A stretch of 64,000 nucleotides of DNA from the NCBI GenBank assembly GCA_002007465.1, contig LNAC01000768.1, positions 867,983 to 931,982 on the forward strand, read 5' to 3'. This stretch comes from Ailurus styani. Taxonomy: Eukaryota; Chordata; Mammalia; Carnivora; Ailuridae. Under the pieces are notes generated by a model, which worked only from the letters and a program-made list of their open reading frames with translations, did not search any database and was not told the origin of the DNA. Shown here in pieces: positions 35,588 through 46,833 of the stretch. The first letter of the stretch is position 1, and each line of letters begins with the position of its first letter. The position numbers and the translations under genes are program-made.

Positions 35588-35602
35588 TAAGTGGGCTAGG
35601 GA

Positions 35603-35807
35603 GGGCGCCTGGGTGGCTCGGTGGGTTAAAGCCTCTGCTTTCGGCTCAGGTCATGATCTCAGGGTCCTGCGATCGAGGCCCGCATCGGGCTCCCTGCTCG
35701 GCGGGGAGCCTGCTTCCCCCCACCTCTCTCTGCCTGCCTCTCTGCCTCCTTGTGATCTCTCTCCCTCTGTGAAATAAATAAATAAAATCTTTGAGGAAAA
35801 AAAAAAA
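35603..35807 (+). mobile_element. Can-SINE, mustelid type, little-diverged
   Basis: GGGCGCCTGGGTGGCTCGGTGGG core with CGCATCGGGCTCCCTGCTCGG, several CpGs retained. Exact 15-bp TSD TAAGTGGGCTAGGGA at 35588-35602 and 35808-35822. Confidence 0.97.
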
Positions 35808-35822
35808 TAAGTGGGCTAGGGA

Positions 35823-36552
35823 AGGTATAATCTTGTGAGTGAGCAATATCCATGTTCTCTTAACAAAGAAATCTCAGCAACTAGGCCACTCAGAATATTT
35901 AGCACTTTTGTTCAATACCATTATACAAAGCAGATAAAGAAATTGCATCTAATGAGAACATACTAAAATTTTCCTTGAAAATTTAAGTGACAAACACAGT
36001 GAGCAACCATACTATCTTAATGTACTGGGCAAAGTGAACTGGGTTTGTTTAAAAGTCTCAGAATTACTGATTTTGTAGTACAAAATACTACAATACAAGG
36101 TACTGATTTTGTAGATTTTGTAGGAGAGGACAGAAAAGGATATGTGTAGCAGACCCTGTGAGGAAAGGATAACTCAGTATTAAAATTTTTTAATAGGATA
36201 CTTGGTATAATTACTTGATATTCCTCGGGGACTAGAGAATTATCATAGGAATATAAATGGATCTATTAACTAAAGAACTAAAATTACATCCTATGTAATA
36301 CTAACAAATTTCAAACTGGAATAATTCATAAATTTATTACATGTATATAATTTTCCTATTATACAAATACACGATTATGCTTATCTATAAAAATCTTTAA
36401 GCATAACGAGTGATTCATTTAGGTATATTTATGTACATACATACTGATATTATTATAGGAAATAGCATATCATAAACTCTGTTGCAATTATTATGTATCA
36501 AATGGAATCTGGTAGATATTTGACATATATGACCAATGAATCAGGAGCCATT
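35823..36552. other. Unassigned AT-rich DNA
   Basis: Contains a local repeat of TACTGATTTTGTAG-like words at about 36066-36122. No gene. Confidence 0.5.
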
Positions 36553-36567
36553 AAAATACCTCTTTAA

Positions 36568-36788
36568 GGGAGACAAACCATAAGAGACTTTTAATCTCAG
36601 AAAACAAACTGAGGGGTGCTGGAGTGGAGGGGAGTGAGAGGGATGGGGTGTCTGGGTGATGGACATTGGGGAGGGTATGTGCTATGGTGAGGGCTATGAA
36701 TTGTGTAAGACTGATGAATCACAGACCTGTACTCCTGAAACAAATAACATACCATATGTTAAAAAATTAAAAATAAAATAAAATAAAT
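36568..36788 (+). mobile_element. Carnivore-type L1, severely 5'-truncated
   Basis: 221 bp of the carnivoran L1 3' end: 'gagacaaaccataagagactt', 'gggtatgtgctatggtgagggctatgaattgtgtaag', 'cacagacctgtactcctgaaac', then an AAAT-rich tail. Exact 15-bp TSD AAAATACCTCTTTAA at 36553-36567 and 36789-36803. The G-rich part contains a four-run G-quadruplex pattern. Confidence 0.92.
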
Positions 36789-36803
36789 AAAATACCTCTT
36801 TAA

Positions 36804-37301
36804 TAAAGCAAATAAAAAAACAGAAAATCTGTGGATTTTAACATAAAGTTGTATGATAAAGACATATTCTTCATCTAAGCAAAGAAAAGTATAGCATAAT
36901 TCTGAACAATTATAAGGAGAGAAGGTAAAATGATCCCAAGTTTTAATGGCATTGGATTATATGTCTTTCACAATATTTGGTTCTAAGTTAAATAATGATT
37001 ACATAAGCATAATTTGTCAGGAACTAAAATAACCAAAACACAACTAACAAAAATATGGGGATGGAAGTTGAAAAAGAATTAGAAGTAGTATGTTCAAATT
37101 TACACATTTAAAAAAATTAGTAAATAAAGGTACATAAAGGTGTTTAAAGTTATGATGATATCTATCAGAAATAGTTACAAACACTAAAGGTTAAATATGT
37201 TTACCTCTAAGACGTGGTAAAAGACATGAGGAAGGAATGGAGCAAGATACTTTTGCTTATTTTTTATCCAAATGCACTGTTAATATTTTAGATGCCATCA
37301 C
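36804..37301. other. Unassigned DNA, possible old L1 remnant
   Basis: 'gtttacctctaagacgtgg...acttttgcttattttttatccaaatgcactg' at 37200-37280 loosely resembles an L1M 3' UTR, but is too diverged to place firmly. Confidence 0.35.
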
Positions 37302-37700
37302 GTAATGATTAAGGGTATCGATCTACAACTGGACTGCCTTGGTTCAAATCTTAGTTTCACTGCTTAAAACCTATGGCCTTACTCAATTGACTAACCATCT
37401 ATTTATCTATCTTAAATACCTATTTATCTTAGTTTTCTCTTCTGTAAATTTAAATATTAAAAGTGGTTCAATTCGAGGGTTCTTATCAGGGCTTAATGAA
37501 CTAATATTTATAAAGCAAGTGCCAGGGGGTACCTGACTGGCTCAGTTGGTAGAGCATGTGACTCTTGATCACAGGTTGTAAGTTCAATCCCCATGCTGGA
37601 TATAGAGATTACTTAAAAATAAAGACTTAAAAAAATAAAAATAATAAATAAACAAATAAATAAATAGTGTGTACTATTAGGTAAGCACAATAAAAGAATT
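37302..37700 (+). mobile_element. MIR, split by a tRNA-like SINE
   Basis: Left part: 'gtaatgattaagggtatcgatctac', 'actggactgccttggttcaaatcttag', 'ttctcttctgtaaat', 'aaagcaagtgccagg'. The MIR end resumes after 37665 as 'gtactattaggtaagcacaataaaagaatt'. The inserted SINE at 37525-37664 separates the two. Confidence 0.75.
37525..37664 (+). mobile_element. Short tRNA-like Can-SINE with an intact B box
   Basis: GGGGTACCTGACTGGCTCAGTTGGTAGAGC is followed by GTAAGTTCAATCCCC. TGGCTCAGTTGG and GTTCAATCC match pol III A and B boxes well. It ends 'tagagattacttaaaaataaag' plus an AAAT/AAAC tail and lacks the CT-rich region of the other copies. It is not a functional tRNA gene: no acceptor-stem pairing and a retroposon tail. 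Confidence 0.85.
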
Positions 37701-38699
37701 AAATAAAAAGAAAATAAACATCATGACTATGGATAATGGCAAATGCATTTCAGAATAATGCATATGTTAAATTTTAAAATAACAGTTATTACTGAAAACA
37801 TTACTATGAGTAAGGAAAATAGTACTTTTATGATGGTATCTGATATATTATAAATGTCTAATTTTATAAAGATTTTTTTTATAACATGACAAGTTCTTAG
37901 AAGTAAACAGATGTGTGTTTTGAAGCACTTATTTTATGGAAACAAAATATGACCTATTATAGTATTTGGCATCATATATAATTTTTGATATCAGAAGCCA
38001 AGGAAATGAAAACTGCAGAATTTTCTGAATTAAGTTGTAATTTCACTGGCAAATTGAAAATGCTTTTACATTATTTTAGTTCTAATCATTATGTCAAATA
38101 ATATGCTTATTTTCCTTATGTTTTCAAAAGTTAAAGAATTCAGAAATTCACTATCCAACATGCAAAGGAGACTTCCTCAATCTTGAGTTCTAAATCTCAA
38201 TCTATCCCAAACTTCAACTTGACACCTCCTTGAATTAATATATGTCTTCAAAACCTCATCTAGAAAAGAAAGGAAAATGAGGAAAACCATCTCTCTTTCT
38301 CATTATTTTAATAAATACTGATCAGAAATTTGATGTTCAATCATCAGTGGGTCTCATTCTATTAGTATTTCAGAATAATTAAAATTATTTATAAAATACT
38401 AGAAGTTCTAATTTATAAGCAAATTGTAAAGTTCGTTTGTAAGTCATAGAATATAAAGGTCAGAAAAGACTTTAGAGGCCATCAACTTCCCACTCCATTT
38501 TTTGTATAAGCCCTTCTGGAACATCCTTATCACTGACAGATGGTCATTCATCCTTTGGTTAAAAATGTCAAGTGATCACGAGCTCAGTAATTTAAAGGCA
38601 GCCCATTTTGCATCTGGACAGCTGGAGTCTTTATTAAATTTTACTTCTATTAAACTGTTTCCCTATAGTCACGCATACTTGCTACAAGTATTTACTTAA
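37701..38699. other. Unassigned AT-rich DNA
   Basis: Nothing recognised. Confidence 0.5.
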
Positions 38700-39140
38700 T
38701 GCCAGGTATGTTAAATACATTGAAATCACAGAATTAACAGTGAAATAGAAAAGATAAAGAATCACCAAATTATAGCACAAATATATTATTATAAATTGAG
38801 ATAAATGCAAAGAAGGGGAAAAAAGTTGCCATTACTATTTAGCTGTGAAACCAGTGGCACACATTCACACAAAAAACGGGCTTAAAAAAATACTATAGCA
38901 TGAATTGAGAAGATGGGATTTTAATGAAGGTGGGGGGACTGGAGTGGCAGGTGCCTAGAGGAGAGGAGAGGAAAGTCTGTTTCACTTTGGAGATGCCAGA
39001 GAGAAAATCTGGATGTGTGGGTTCTGAGGCAGATAGCCGCATTCAAAAAACCAAAAGAAGGACAAAGCATGGGAAGTAAATTGCACAAGAGGGAAAATGC
39101 TGCAAGTGGAAACTGGAGAGGTAGAAGAGATCAGGCAGAG
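38700..39140 (-). mobile_element. Possible L2 fragment, antisense
   Basis: 'accaaaagaaggacaaagcatggg', 'aaaatgctgcaagtgg' and 'actggagaggtagaagagatcaggcag' loosely follow antisense L2. Low certainty. Confidence 0.4.
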
Positions 39141-39654
39141 TTAGGGTACTAAGGGTCCTTCTAAATTTGCTACTATCTCCTCCCTGAAGTGACATCCAAT
39201 ATATTTATACCTGTTCTACATTACAATATATGTGACAGTAGTTACCAACTCTGTTTCCCACATCTCAGCTGAATGAGTGTCTCCAATTCTATCCACCATT
39301 TTTCACAATGTCCAGAAATGTCACCTTTCCAACTGGCTTCCTCTGCTATCAATGCTGTATGTTTGGGTTTGTTATACATTTAACAATGTATTGCTAGAAC
39401 TAATCACAATATTATACTTGTCATCTTTGTTAAATAATGATTTGAGCTACTATTGACATTTGCTGTGATCATATGATCTATGTCCAAATTGGGTCATATT
39501 TAGGGGTCAAAGTGGGAACTGTCATGAAGCAGGAAAGTTACACAAAGAAGTAAATGTAAACCAGTCCCCTTAAGAGCAAACCAGGGTTTATAGTTACCCT
39601 GGTTATTTCTTCTCTTCCATTGTACACATTCTACTTCCCCTTGACCTGGAGGAT
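39141..39654. other. Unassigned DNA
   Basis: No gene or clear repeat recognised. Confidence 0.45.
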
Positions 39655-39836
39655 TGCCTGATAAAAACAGGATGCTCAGTTAAATTTGAAGGTCAGACAG
39701 AGAATAAATAAATTTTCGATATAATTATGTCTCATGCAATATTTGTGATCCACTTATACTAAAAATTATTTATTATTTCTCTGACCTTCAAATTTAAGTG
39801 GAGGTCCTATATTTTTGCTGAATTTGGCAGACTTCT
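39655..39836. mobile_element. Large palindromic (foldback, MITE-like) repeat
   Basis: The two halves are imperfect inverted copies. TTAAATTTGAAGGTCAGA at 39680-39697 pairs perfectly with its reverse complement at 39780-39797. Outward, 'aaaacaggatgctcag' pairs imperfectly with 'gtggaggtcctatattttt'. The centre is at about 39738. Similar palindromic MER-type elements occur in other mammals; I cannot name this one with certainty. Confidence 0.75.
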
Positions 39837-40004
39837 CTTCATCTATAGCACTCTTAGTGGCTTAATGAACATTTCCCTCATCTGTGGTTCCACGTGATGA
39901 CAACTTCAGCACCTGGCATGGCACAGAGAACATTATTACATTCAAGCCTTTTGTAAATCATCAGATTTTCATAATGCTTATAGAGAAGACAGAAAAATAC
40001 AAAC

Positions 40005-40440
40005 ACCTTATTGAGTACCTTCAATATTTCAAGCACTCTGTCATTCTCTGGAAATTCAGAAATAAGTAAGACATGACTCCAAGTCTCAGGATGCCACCGT
40101 AGGAAACAAGGACAAATGTCTAAAATGCAAGGTGACAAGTGATATATTAAAAGTGGATAGAGAACTTGATAGGAATATAATCAGGGTGTCATTAAATATC
40201 AGGGAAAGTTATGAAGACTGAGACTTTGATATTGAGTTCACCTGGGAGAAAAACTGGGGGAAGACAGCCCAAAGAGAGCTCCTAGCTTCTGCAAAATCAC
40301 TATTTGAAAGTGAGTGTTTAGGAAACATTGTACAGTGTAGTGAGCATGAGAAGATACAGCTACAGATGAGATTAGGATAGTGGGCAGCAGCAAAGGGCTT
40401 TGCTAATGAGTGTACACTAACAATTCTCATTTATTGAATG
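40005..40440 (-). mobile_element. L2 3'-end fragment, antisense
   Basis: 'ttattgagtaccttcaatatttcaagcactctgtcattctctgg...attcagaaataagtaagacatgactccaagtctcagg' matches the antisense L2 3' end ('ttattgagcacctactatgtgccaggcactg...gatgaataagacatagtccc'). Confidence 0.6.
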
Positions 40441-42244
40441 TACATCAAGTGCCTGGGACAGTGGAAATTAAAGGTAAAAACAGAACGGCAATTTGGAAGT
40501 TATTTGAACCTGGATCTATGACAGAAGAGCAAAGATGATCGTGAAGTACTCATTTTAGGCAGTGGGATAGATCGTGATGCCATTTCCCGAGAGAAAAAAA
40601 AAAATCAGAGGAAGAGTAAGTAGGAGGTGAGAGAAGAGGAGGCCAAGTGAAGCTAGGGCATGTTAAATCTAAACAGTGTTTCCCTTTTTATTTTCAATAG
40701 GGTGATGACAAGATCATTTTACTCAGTGACTAACGGAGTTATGTAGTTAGAACAGCATTTTTGTGGATGTTGGGCTATTTTCAGCTTCTTCATTGCCAAA
40801 GTGAAGGTTGTGGAATGAACAGATACGTGAGTGGCAATGATGCGAGTTTCTCTGGACAATAACTCTAGACCAGAGCAGCCCAGGTCTCGTTTCTCAGGGT
40901 CAAACTCTCACTATTTTGAGACAGAGCTGCCCTCATAGGAAGGTTGATGGCTTCCCAGATTGTGAGAAACAGAAGTGAACTGATAAGTAAGTTATTTCCT
41001 GATTGAATCACATAATTATACAGTTAGTACTCAGTTCTGTTTTTAGAGACCAAAGTTAAAATGTACTTCCTTGGAATGGAGGTGATTGTATGTTAGGCAT
41101 CTAAGAAAAGAGTGAACAGCATTAATCAGTAATGCATTTATTTTTATAAGCCAAAGTTATTTTCTGAGTACCTCAGGAAGTTTCCTTGAATTCTATTCAC
41201 TCCAATTACTCTTTGGATCTTTTAGTGAGTTTTTAACAAATGAAATTTATATTTGTACATTTCTAATATGTGGGGCTTCAATTTTTTACTTCTTTTTCTC
41301 TCTGCTTATTTTATTTAAATGACATTTAAAGAGATAAGGAAAGATTTATATATTCCCCCAGTACTTTGTCCCAAGTAAGCTCTCAATAAATGGTTTTGAC
41401 TGACTACCCAATGTGTATTATATTGGGAAATTCTTTCTTGTTAAAGGGAAAAATTAACTTTATCCATTCCTTTTTTGCATATAAACTATGGTTGCCTCTT
41501 ATCCTTAATTCTACTGTGAAATAGTTTTGCTTTGAAAATGGCAGAGATGAAATTTCTAGAAACATAAAATAGAAAGTATTATTTTAAAGTAGCTAGAATA
41601 AAATAAACCATAGACATTAAAGTAATAAAATAATAATTAATATTTTTATCAATGATGACTCACATGTATAACTGCTTTTCCAAAACATAGCAAAATCATT
41701 TTGTGCAGTCATCTAATTATGTATTTATTTTGCTTTTCCTTTGTAAACTTTAATTTTTCTATAATTTATAATTACTTTGAGTCATTTGTAATATTGACAT
41801 TTTTCATAATATTGGGAGGTTTAAACCTCATTGAGGCATTCTTTCTACAGTGAAAACATAACCAAATATCATATCAAGATTGTAGGCTATCTGCCATGTG
41901 ATTGATTTTACCAGAACATTCAGAATATTTTGAATTACATCACACATGCTTTACTACTTCCAATTCCCTCTTTACTTTTTAGCACAGATCATACAAGGAA
42001 TGGACCACATTCCCCAGATATTCCAATAATACGAAGATACAGGGCATACCTATTCCACATTCCAAAATTCTGGCAATCCTAGGCCATATACCAAGTCAAT
42101 GAATATGTATTAAGTAGTCATTTTGCAATTAGAAGAAGAAGATATACAGTTCTTGGGGGGCAAACATCTGTTACTTTTACTAACTTTAAATTTCCTTTAT
42201 AGCAGGGATGTAGCCTTACATTGATTTGTGAGCATATACAAAAG
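40441..42244. other. Unassigned DNA
   Basis: 'gtcccaagtaagctctcaataaatggttttgactgac' at 41369-41405 resembles an L2/MIR 3' end. The rest is unassigned. Confidence 0.45.
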
Positions 42245-42440
42245 GCTTTGTGTTAGCCAGCTATTGCTGATTGTAACAAAACATCCCAATTCTCAGTGGC
42301 TTAGAATGAGTGTTTACTCTCATAGGTCTGCGAATAGGCAAAGGGGATCCTTGCTCCTGGCCAGAGCTCAGTGGGTCCAGGGCTGCTCCATACGGTCTTC
42401 ATCTTCCTCAATCATATCTGAAGACGGCATTATAAAATGA
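42245..42440 (-). mobile_element. LTR-like (MaLR-type) repeat fragment, antisense
   Basis: 'gttagccagctattgctgattgtaacaaaacatcccaattctcagtggctta', then 'catctgcg'-type text and 'ctcctggccagagctcagtgggtccagggctgctcc'. This is the '...gctattgctgcgtaacaaa...cttagtggctta...' class of old mammalian repeats. Family name uncertain. Confidence 0.5.
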
Positions 42441-42852
42441 ATTTTTTTTTAGCAATGAAACAGCCTTCCCTTTCCCAGAATGCTTTCTGCATGCAGAAAG
42501 TTGGGGGCCCAGAAATATTTTATTTACTATTTAAAGCAAGATTAGTACCTTTTAGGTCAGATTTATGGCACTTTTATAAGATATCTCTTCCAAGTACCTT
42601 GCGGGCTTTCTATGTATGCGATTCCGCAAATCTGGGGGTGGTGGTGGTGAATGTCTTTCTCTCCATACTTAATTATTTGGTTTGGGGGCATATCTGGCCC
42701 ATACATTTTCTAGGAGACCTACTGCCTGGGTAAAAGTATCCACTAGAGACCACTTTATCACTTCTAGAAAATTTAACAAAAGGGTATTGGGGGCATATTA
42801 TTGACTTGGTTTTTACCTTGAGTGTATATCTTACTGTTTGCACCCTTGTTTT
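42441..42852. other. Unassigned DNA
   Basis: A 98-codon frame at 42437-42733 has no recognisable motif. Confidence 0.45.
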
Positions 42853-42867
42853 AAAATTTGCTAGCAG

Positions 42868-43089
42868 GGGCACCTGGGTGGCTCAGTGGGTTAAGCCTCT
42901 GCCTTCAGCTCAGATCATGATCTCAGGGTCCTGGGATTGAGCCCCGCATCAGGCTCTCTGCTCGGCAGAAAGCCTGCTTCCCCCCCTCTCTCTCTGCCTG
43001 CCTCTCTGCCTACTTGTGATCTCTCTGTCAAATAAATAAATAAAAATCTTTAAAAAAATAAAAATAAAAAAAATAATAAATAAATAGAT
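42868..43089 (+). mobile_element. Can-SINE, first of two at one target site
   Basis: GGGCACCTGGGTGGCTCAGTGGGTTAAGCC core and a long AAAT/AAAAT/AATAA tail. Flanked by AAAATTTGCTAGCAG at 42853-42867 and 43090-43104. Confidence 0.95.
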
Positions 43090-43104
43090 AAAATTTGCTA
43101 GCAG

Positions 43105-43288
43105 AGGGGTGCCTGGATGGCTCAGTGGGTTAAGCCTCTGCCTTCAGCTCAGGTCATGATCCCAGGGTCCTGGGATTGAGCCCCACGTCAGGTCTCTGCT
43201 CAGCAGGGAGCCTGCTTCCTCCTCTCTCTCTGCCTGCCTCTGCCTACTTGTAATCTCTCTGTCAAATAAATAAATAAAATCTTTAAAA
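43105..43288 (+). mobile_element. Can-SINE, second at the same target site
   Basis: GGGGTGCCTGGATGGCTCAGTGGGTTAAGCC core. Flanked by AAAATTTGCTAGCAG at 43090-43104 and 43289-43303, the same 15-mer that flanks the previous SINE. Confidence 0.95.
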
Positions 43289-43532
43289 AAAATTTGCTAG
43301 CAGAAGAGTCTAGAGTTGGGAAAAATTTCTAGCTTCCAAGACAACAATTCTGCTTGAAAACTCGACAATTCTTTCCTTAACCTACATATTGCAGAATAGT
43401 ATTACATGTAGCTACGATGATTTTGATATCTACCTGGCTACCATCTTTCTCCAGTGGACAAGTTCTTAAGGTCCATTTACTATATTACATGTTACTGCAA
43501 GCAACAACTCTGCCAAATATTTTAACATTCCA

Positions 43533-43647
43533 TATGGTCATCCACTCATCCTGATTTGCCCATAATTTACCCAGTTTTAGCACTGAATGTCCCATATTCC
43601 AAGAAACCTCCCAGTTCCAGATAAACTGTGATAGTTAGTTACTGTAC
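43533..43647. mobile_element. Possible small DNA transposon (MER-type)
   Basis: 'atttacccagttttagcactgaatgtcccatattcc' is typical of a mammalian non-autonomous DNA element. The flanks 'atggtcatccactc' and 'gatagttagttactgt' look like degraded inverted ends. Family not certain. Confidence 0.45.
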
Positions 43648-43804
43648 TACTATATAAAATATAACACAGCTTGCAAATTTTAAAGCATCCTATAACAATA
43701 TTCTTATATCTTTTAACAGGTTGTTCACCTACCACTTCCCAATTCTAAATATGTATATAATTATAGCACTCCACTTATCAGCAATTTTTATATAATAATG
43801 AGTC

Positions 43805-44160
43805 TCTAAACTCAGCAACTTAAAATAACAGTAATTTATTATTGTTCCCATGCCTGGGTGGTTGACTAATTGCAGCAGGGATCATTGGGGGCAGCTCAGT
43901 TTCACAACTATTCTTTGAATCAGTGAGAAAATCTTGCTAAATTCCTTTTATGGCAATGGCTGAGACATAAGAACAAGCCCAGCCATACAAATACAGTTCA
44001 AACTTCTGATTTCTTGATATTTGCTAATACTTCATTGGCCAAAATAAATCAAGTGGCCAAGCCAGGGTCAACAAGCAGGGAAATACACTGTACCCTTAAT
44101 GGGAAGGAAGGTGTGGAAGAGTAGCAAACAGATTATATTACCTTTAGGCATTAATTTTTC
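43805..44160 (-). mobile_element. LTR-like repeat fragment, antisense
   Basis: 'aactcagcaacttaaaataacagtaatttatt', 'atggcaatggctgagacataagaacaagccc', 'cttcattggccaaaataaatcaagtggccaagccagggtcaacaag' and 'gggaaatacactgtaccc' are ordered as in an old antisense LTR-like mammalian repeat. Confidence 0.55.
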
Positions 44161-44620
44161 CTATAAGTTACACTAGGTTTAGGTATTCAGTTATACCTCA
44201 TTTAGGGATGAGGCTTAAGTTCCCTTAAATAAATAACTTCATACCATCTAATGAAGTCAACCCACCTAGCCTTCAAGATTTTGTTTACATTGTCAGAGTG
44301 CTATCAGGAAGAAAGGGGCATATAAGAATATTATGAATTTACTAATCATCTTAGAAGAAGGGGAGACCCAACCAGAAGCAAGAGAGAGTATGGATGGATT
44401 TATAATCATGGTGACCAAGAATGCCAGGAGCATTTAAAGAGGAGGGAGCTAAAAGAAGAACCAATTGACAGACGCTCACCCCGTGCAACAATTGACTTTT
44501 CTTTTGCTAATTTTACTATCAAATACAATCTTTCTGCTAAGTTGACTGCATCCAGAATTTTTTTTAGTGCTTCTTTTTCTATTTTTCCAATAGAACAGTC
44601 ACTATCCTGTTAAGTCTTTT
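44161..44620. other. Unassigned DNA
   Basis: Nothing recognised. Confidence 0.5.
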
Positions 44621-44636
44621 AAAAAATTCATATAGC

Positions 44637-44832
44637 GGGTGCCTGGGTGGCTCAGTGGGTTAAAGCCTCTGCTTTAGGCTCAGGTCATGATCTCAGCGTC
44701 CTGAGATGGAGGCCTGCATCGGGCTTTCTGCTCAGCAGGGAGCCTGCTTCCTCCTCTCCCTGTCTCTCTGCCTGCCTCCCTGTCTACTTGTAATCTCTCT
44801 CTCTGTGTCAAATAAATAAATAAAATCTTTAA
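44637..44832 (+). mobile_element. Can-SINE, 'TCAGCGTCC' variant
   Basis: Shares CTCTGCTTT and TCTCAGCGTCCTG with the 32273 copy, suggesting one source lineage. Exact 16-bp TSD AAAAAATTCATATAGC at 44621-44636 and 44833-44848. Confidence 0.96.
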
Positions 44833-44848
44833 AAAAAATTCATATAGC

Positions 44849-46399
44849 TATTTTCTATCATAAAAGTACTTTGTGGTTACTACAGAAAATACAAATAATT
44901 GGAGGTTGAAAAAAAGAAATCCAGAATCCTACAGCCTAGATACAGTCATCTTAAACATGATACGGCATCTTTCTATATTCATTTTCCTATGTGCATTTTC
45001 CATGAAAGCAATAAAAATAGTATGCAAAAATAGTTTCTACATAAATTATACCTTCAGTTCACAGCTTGCAAGCATGTTCATCTGCACAGCTTCCATTTCA
45101 AATCCTTGTTTCAAAGAGGCTTTCTTTTTAACTGCTGTTTTCCTGCATTGAAACAGGATACCCTTTTCCTGTATGCTAGGTTCTTAAAAGAGAAGGGGCT
45201 CATAAGAAACAAAAGTATAATATAGAATTGTATACAAACTAAATGCAAAACATAATACAAAAATGCAAAACTCTTTGGATTGTTGCCAGGGCTTCTTTCC
45301 TGGCTTTGACCTGCCTAAAGCACTTAGATTGTCAGGACTCTTGTAAATTGTAATGCACCGGTGATGATCCTCTGTTCCTCCAGCCCACACTTCTGCCACA
45401 ACCACAAAGATTTTCCTGCCAGACGTTTGTTGTTACAATAAAAAATGGATTCAGGCCTTGTTAGTCCAAGGACCCTTATTCAGGCTGTTCTGGGAATGGT
45501 CCCTGGGGATCACGTCAGGAGGTATGTCTGCCTAGCTTTCAGGTAGAATTTCTGAGTCCACTCAAATTTCCAAAGATTTATTTGGGAGATGCAGCACAGC
45601 TGGTGCCTTTTAAAAAGTGCATTCTCTTCAGCCTTGCAGTAAGAAAAACTTCCTCCTGGAGTCTGTCAACAGAAGTATGTCAATATAAACATGCTGATTT
45701 CAAATCCTAGTCTACAATGTGTAAGAGAGATTTTGCCTTATTCAGCATCTTACCTATGCTAGGTAGTTGTTGGAAGAATTTGTTGTAGGGAGGCTAAGAG
45801 ATATTTTAAGAAAAAAATTAGCAACTTAATTATTTTTATTTGTTTATGCATTTGGGTTTCATTTAGTCTTGATTTTCCTTAAAATTCAATCATAATAACT
45901 CTTGTACACACATTACAACACTGACAAAAGGTCCAGATGGAAAGCAGGAATTCCTGGTTTTTCCCGTCCACAAACAACTCCCTACCGGCAACAACTTTCA
46001 ATTCTTCAAGTTATTTCTTCAAGTATTTATTGTGAATTTAAAAAATAATATACTGTGCTGCTTTACTTTAATTTATTCATTTCAAAAATTATTTGTTCAT
46101 ATTTTGTGATGCTGGATGACCATTTAGCCTTCCCAAAATGATCACACTCTGTACTCAAATTAACAAATAATATTTATATTATTATAATGGTGACACAAAT
46201 ATTATTCAGAGCCAGGCAGTGGTCTACGATTGTTTGTGGGTTTTTTGTCATTGCTGTTGTTGTTTTTATATCTTATTTTTCCCTCATTTACAATTTTTGG
46301 GGTCTTTTTCTTTTCCTTACATGGTTGACAGTTACAATTGAGAGTCTCAGTGAAGAATGCCTCTCTTTGTCCATGCCCTTTGCAATGTAACTTTGCTAT
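44849..46399. other. Unassigned DNA
   Basis: About 1.5 kb without an identifiable gene or repeat; the 92-codon frame at 44873-45151 has no family resemblance that I can see. Confidence 0.5.
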
Positions 46400-46790
46400 T
46401 CATCATTTATCCCATTAACAGTCTGTTTTCCTTCCTCCTGAATCTGGGCTAGAATTTGACTTGTTTTGACCAATGAAATGAGAATGAAATGATATTGCTC
46501 TAGTTACTAGATTAGGTCTCAAAGGACTTCCCTGGAGTTTCTGCTTTTGCTCTCTGGGAAACATGAGACAACAGGAGGTAAAGAAGCCCAGGTGAAAAAC
46601 CACAAGGAGAGAGAGGGAAGCCACCCTAACACTTAAAGATCTTACATAGGAACGCAAATGTGTAAGACCCTGCACAACTAGGAGAATTGACCTTGAATCC
46701 TGAGAGGTGATAATCCCTTCTTGCTTCTTGTAAATTGTGTATCCCACAGAAACAATGGCATAAATACAAAGAATAACATGGAGTAGCCTT
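46400..46790 (+). mobile_element. LTR-like (MaLR-type) repeat, sense
   Basis: 'ttgacttgttttgaccaatgaaatgag', 'tgctctctgggaaacatgagacaacagg', 'aagaagcccaggtgaaaaaccacaaggagagagagg' and 'cacagaaacaatggcataaat' follow the sense order of the repeat class seen antisense at 43805. A 110-codon antisense frame over it is incidental. Confidence 0.5.
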
Positions 46791-46813
46791 ATAACAAAAC
46801 GTTCAAAAGAAAG

Positions 46814-46833
46814 TAAAAAAAAAAAAAAAAAAA
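46814..46833. repeat. Poly(A) tract, about 19-20 bases
   Basis: Long A run after 'caaaagaaagt'. No recognisable retroposed body and no obvious TSD. Confidence 0.9.

Noticed and set aside
37525..37664. Possible tRNA gene
   Set aside because: A and B boxes are good, but there is no acceptor-stem pairing or anticodon arm, and it ends in a retroposon A-rich tail.
46415..46747. 110-codon minus-strand frame
   Set aside because: Lies within an LTR-like repeat; no coding signature.
46814..46833. Poly(A) run as the tail of a processed pseudogene
   Set aside because: No transcript-like body upstream and no direct repeats around it; the upstream sequence looks LTR-like.
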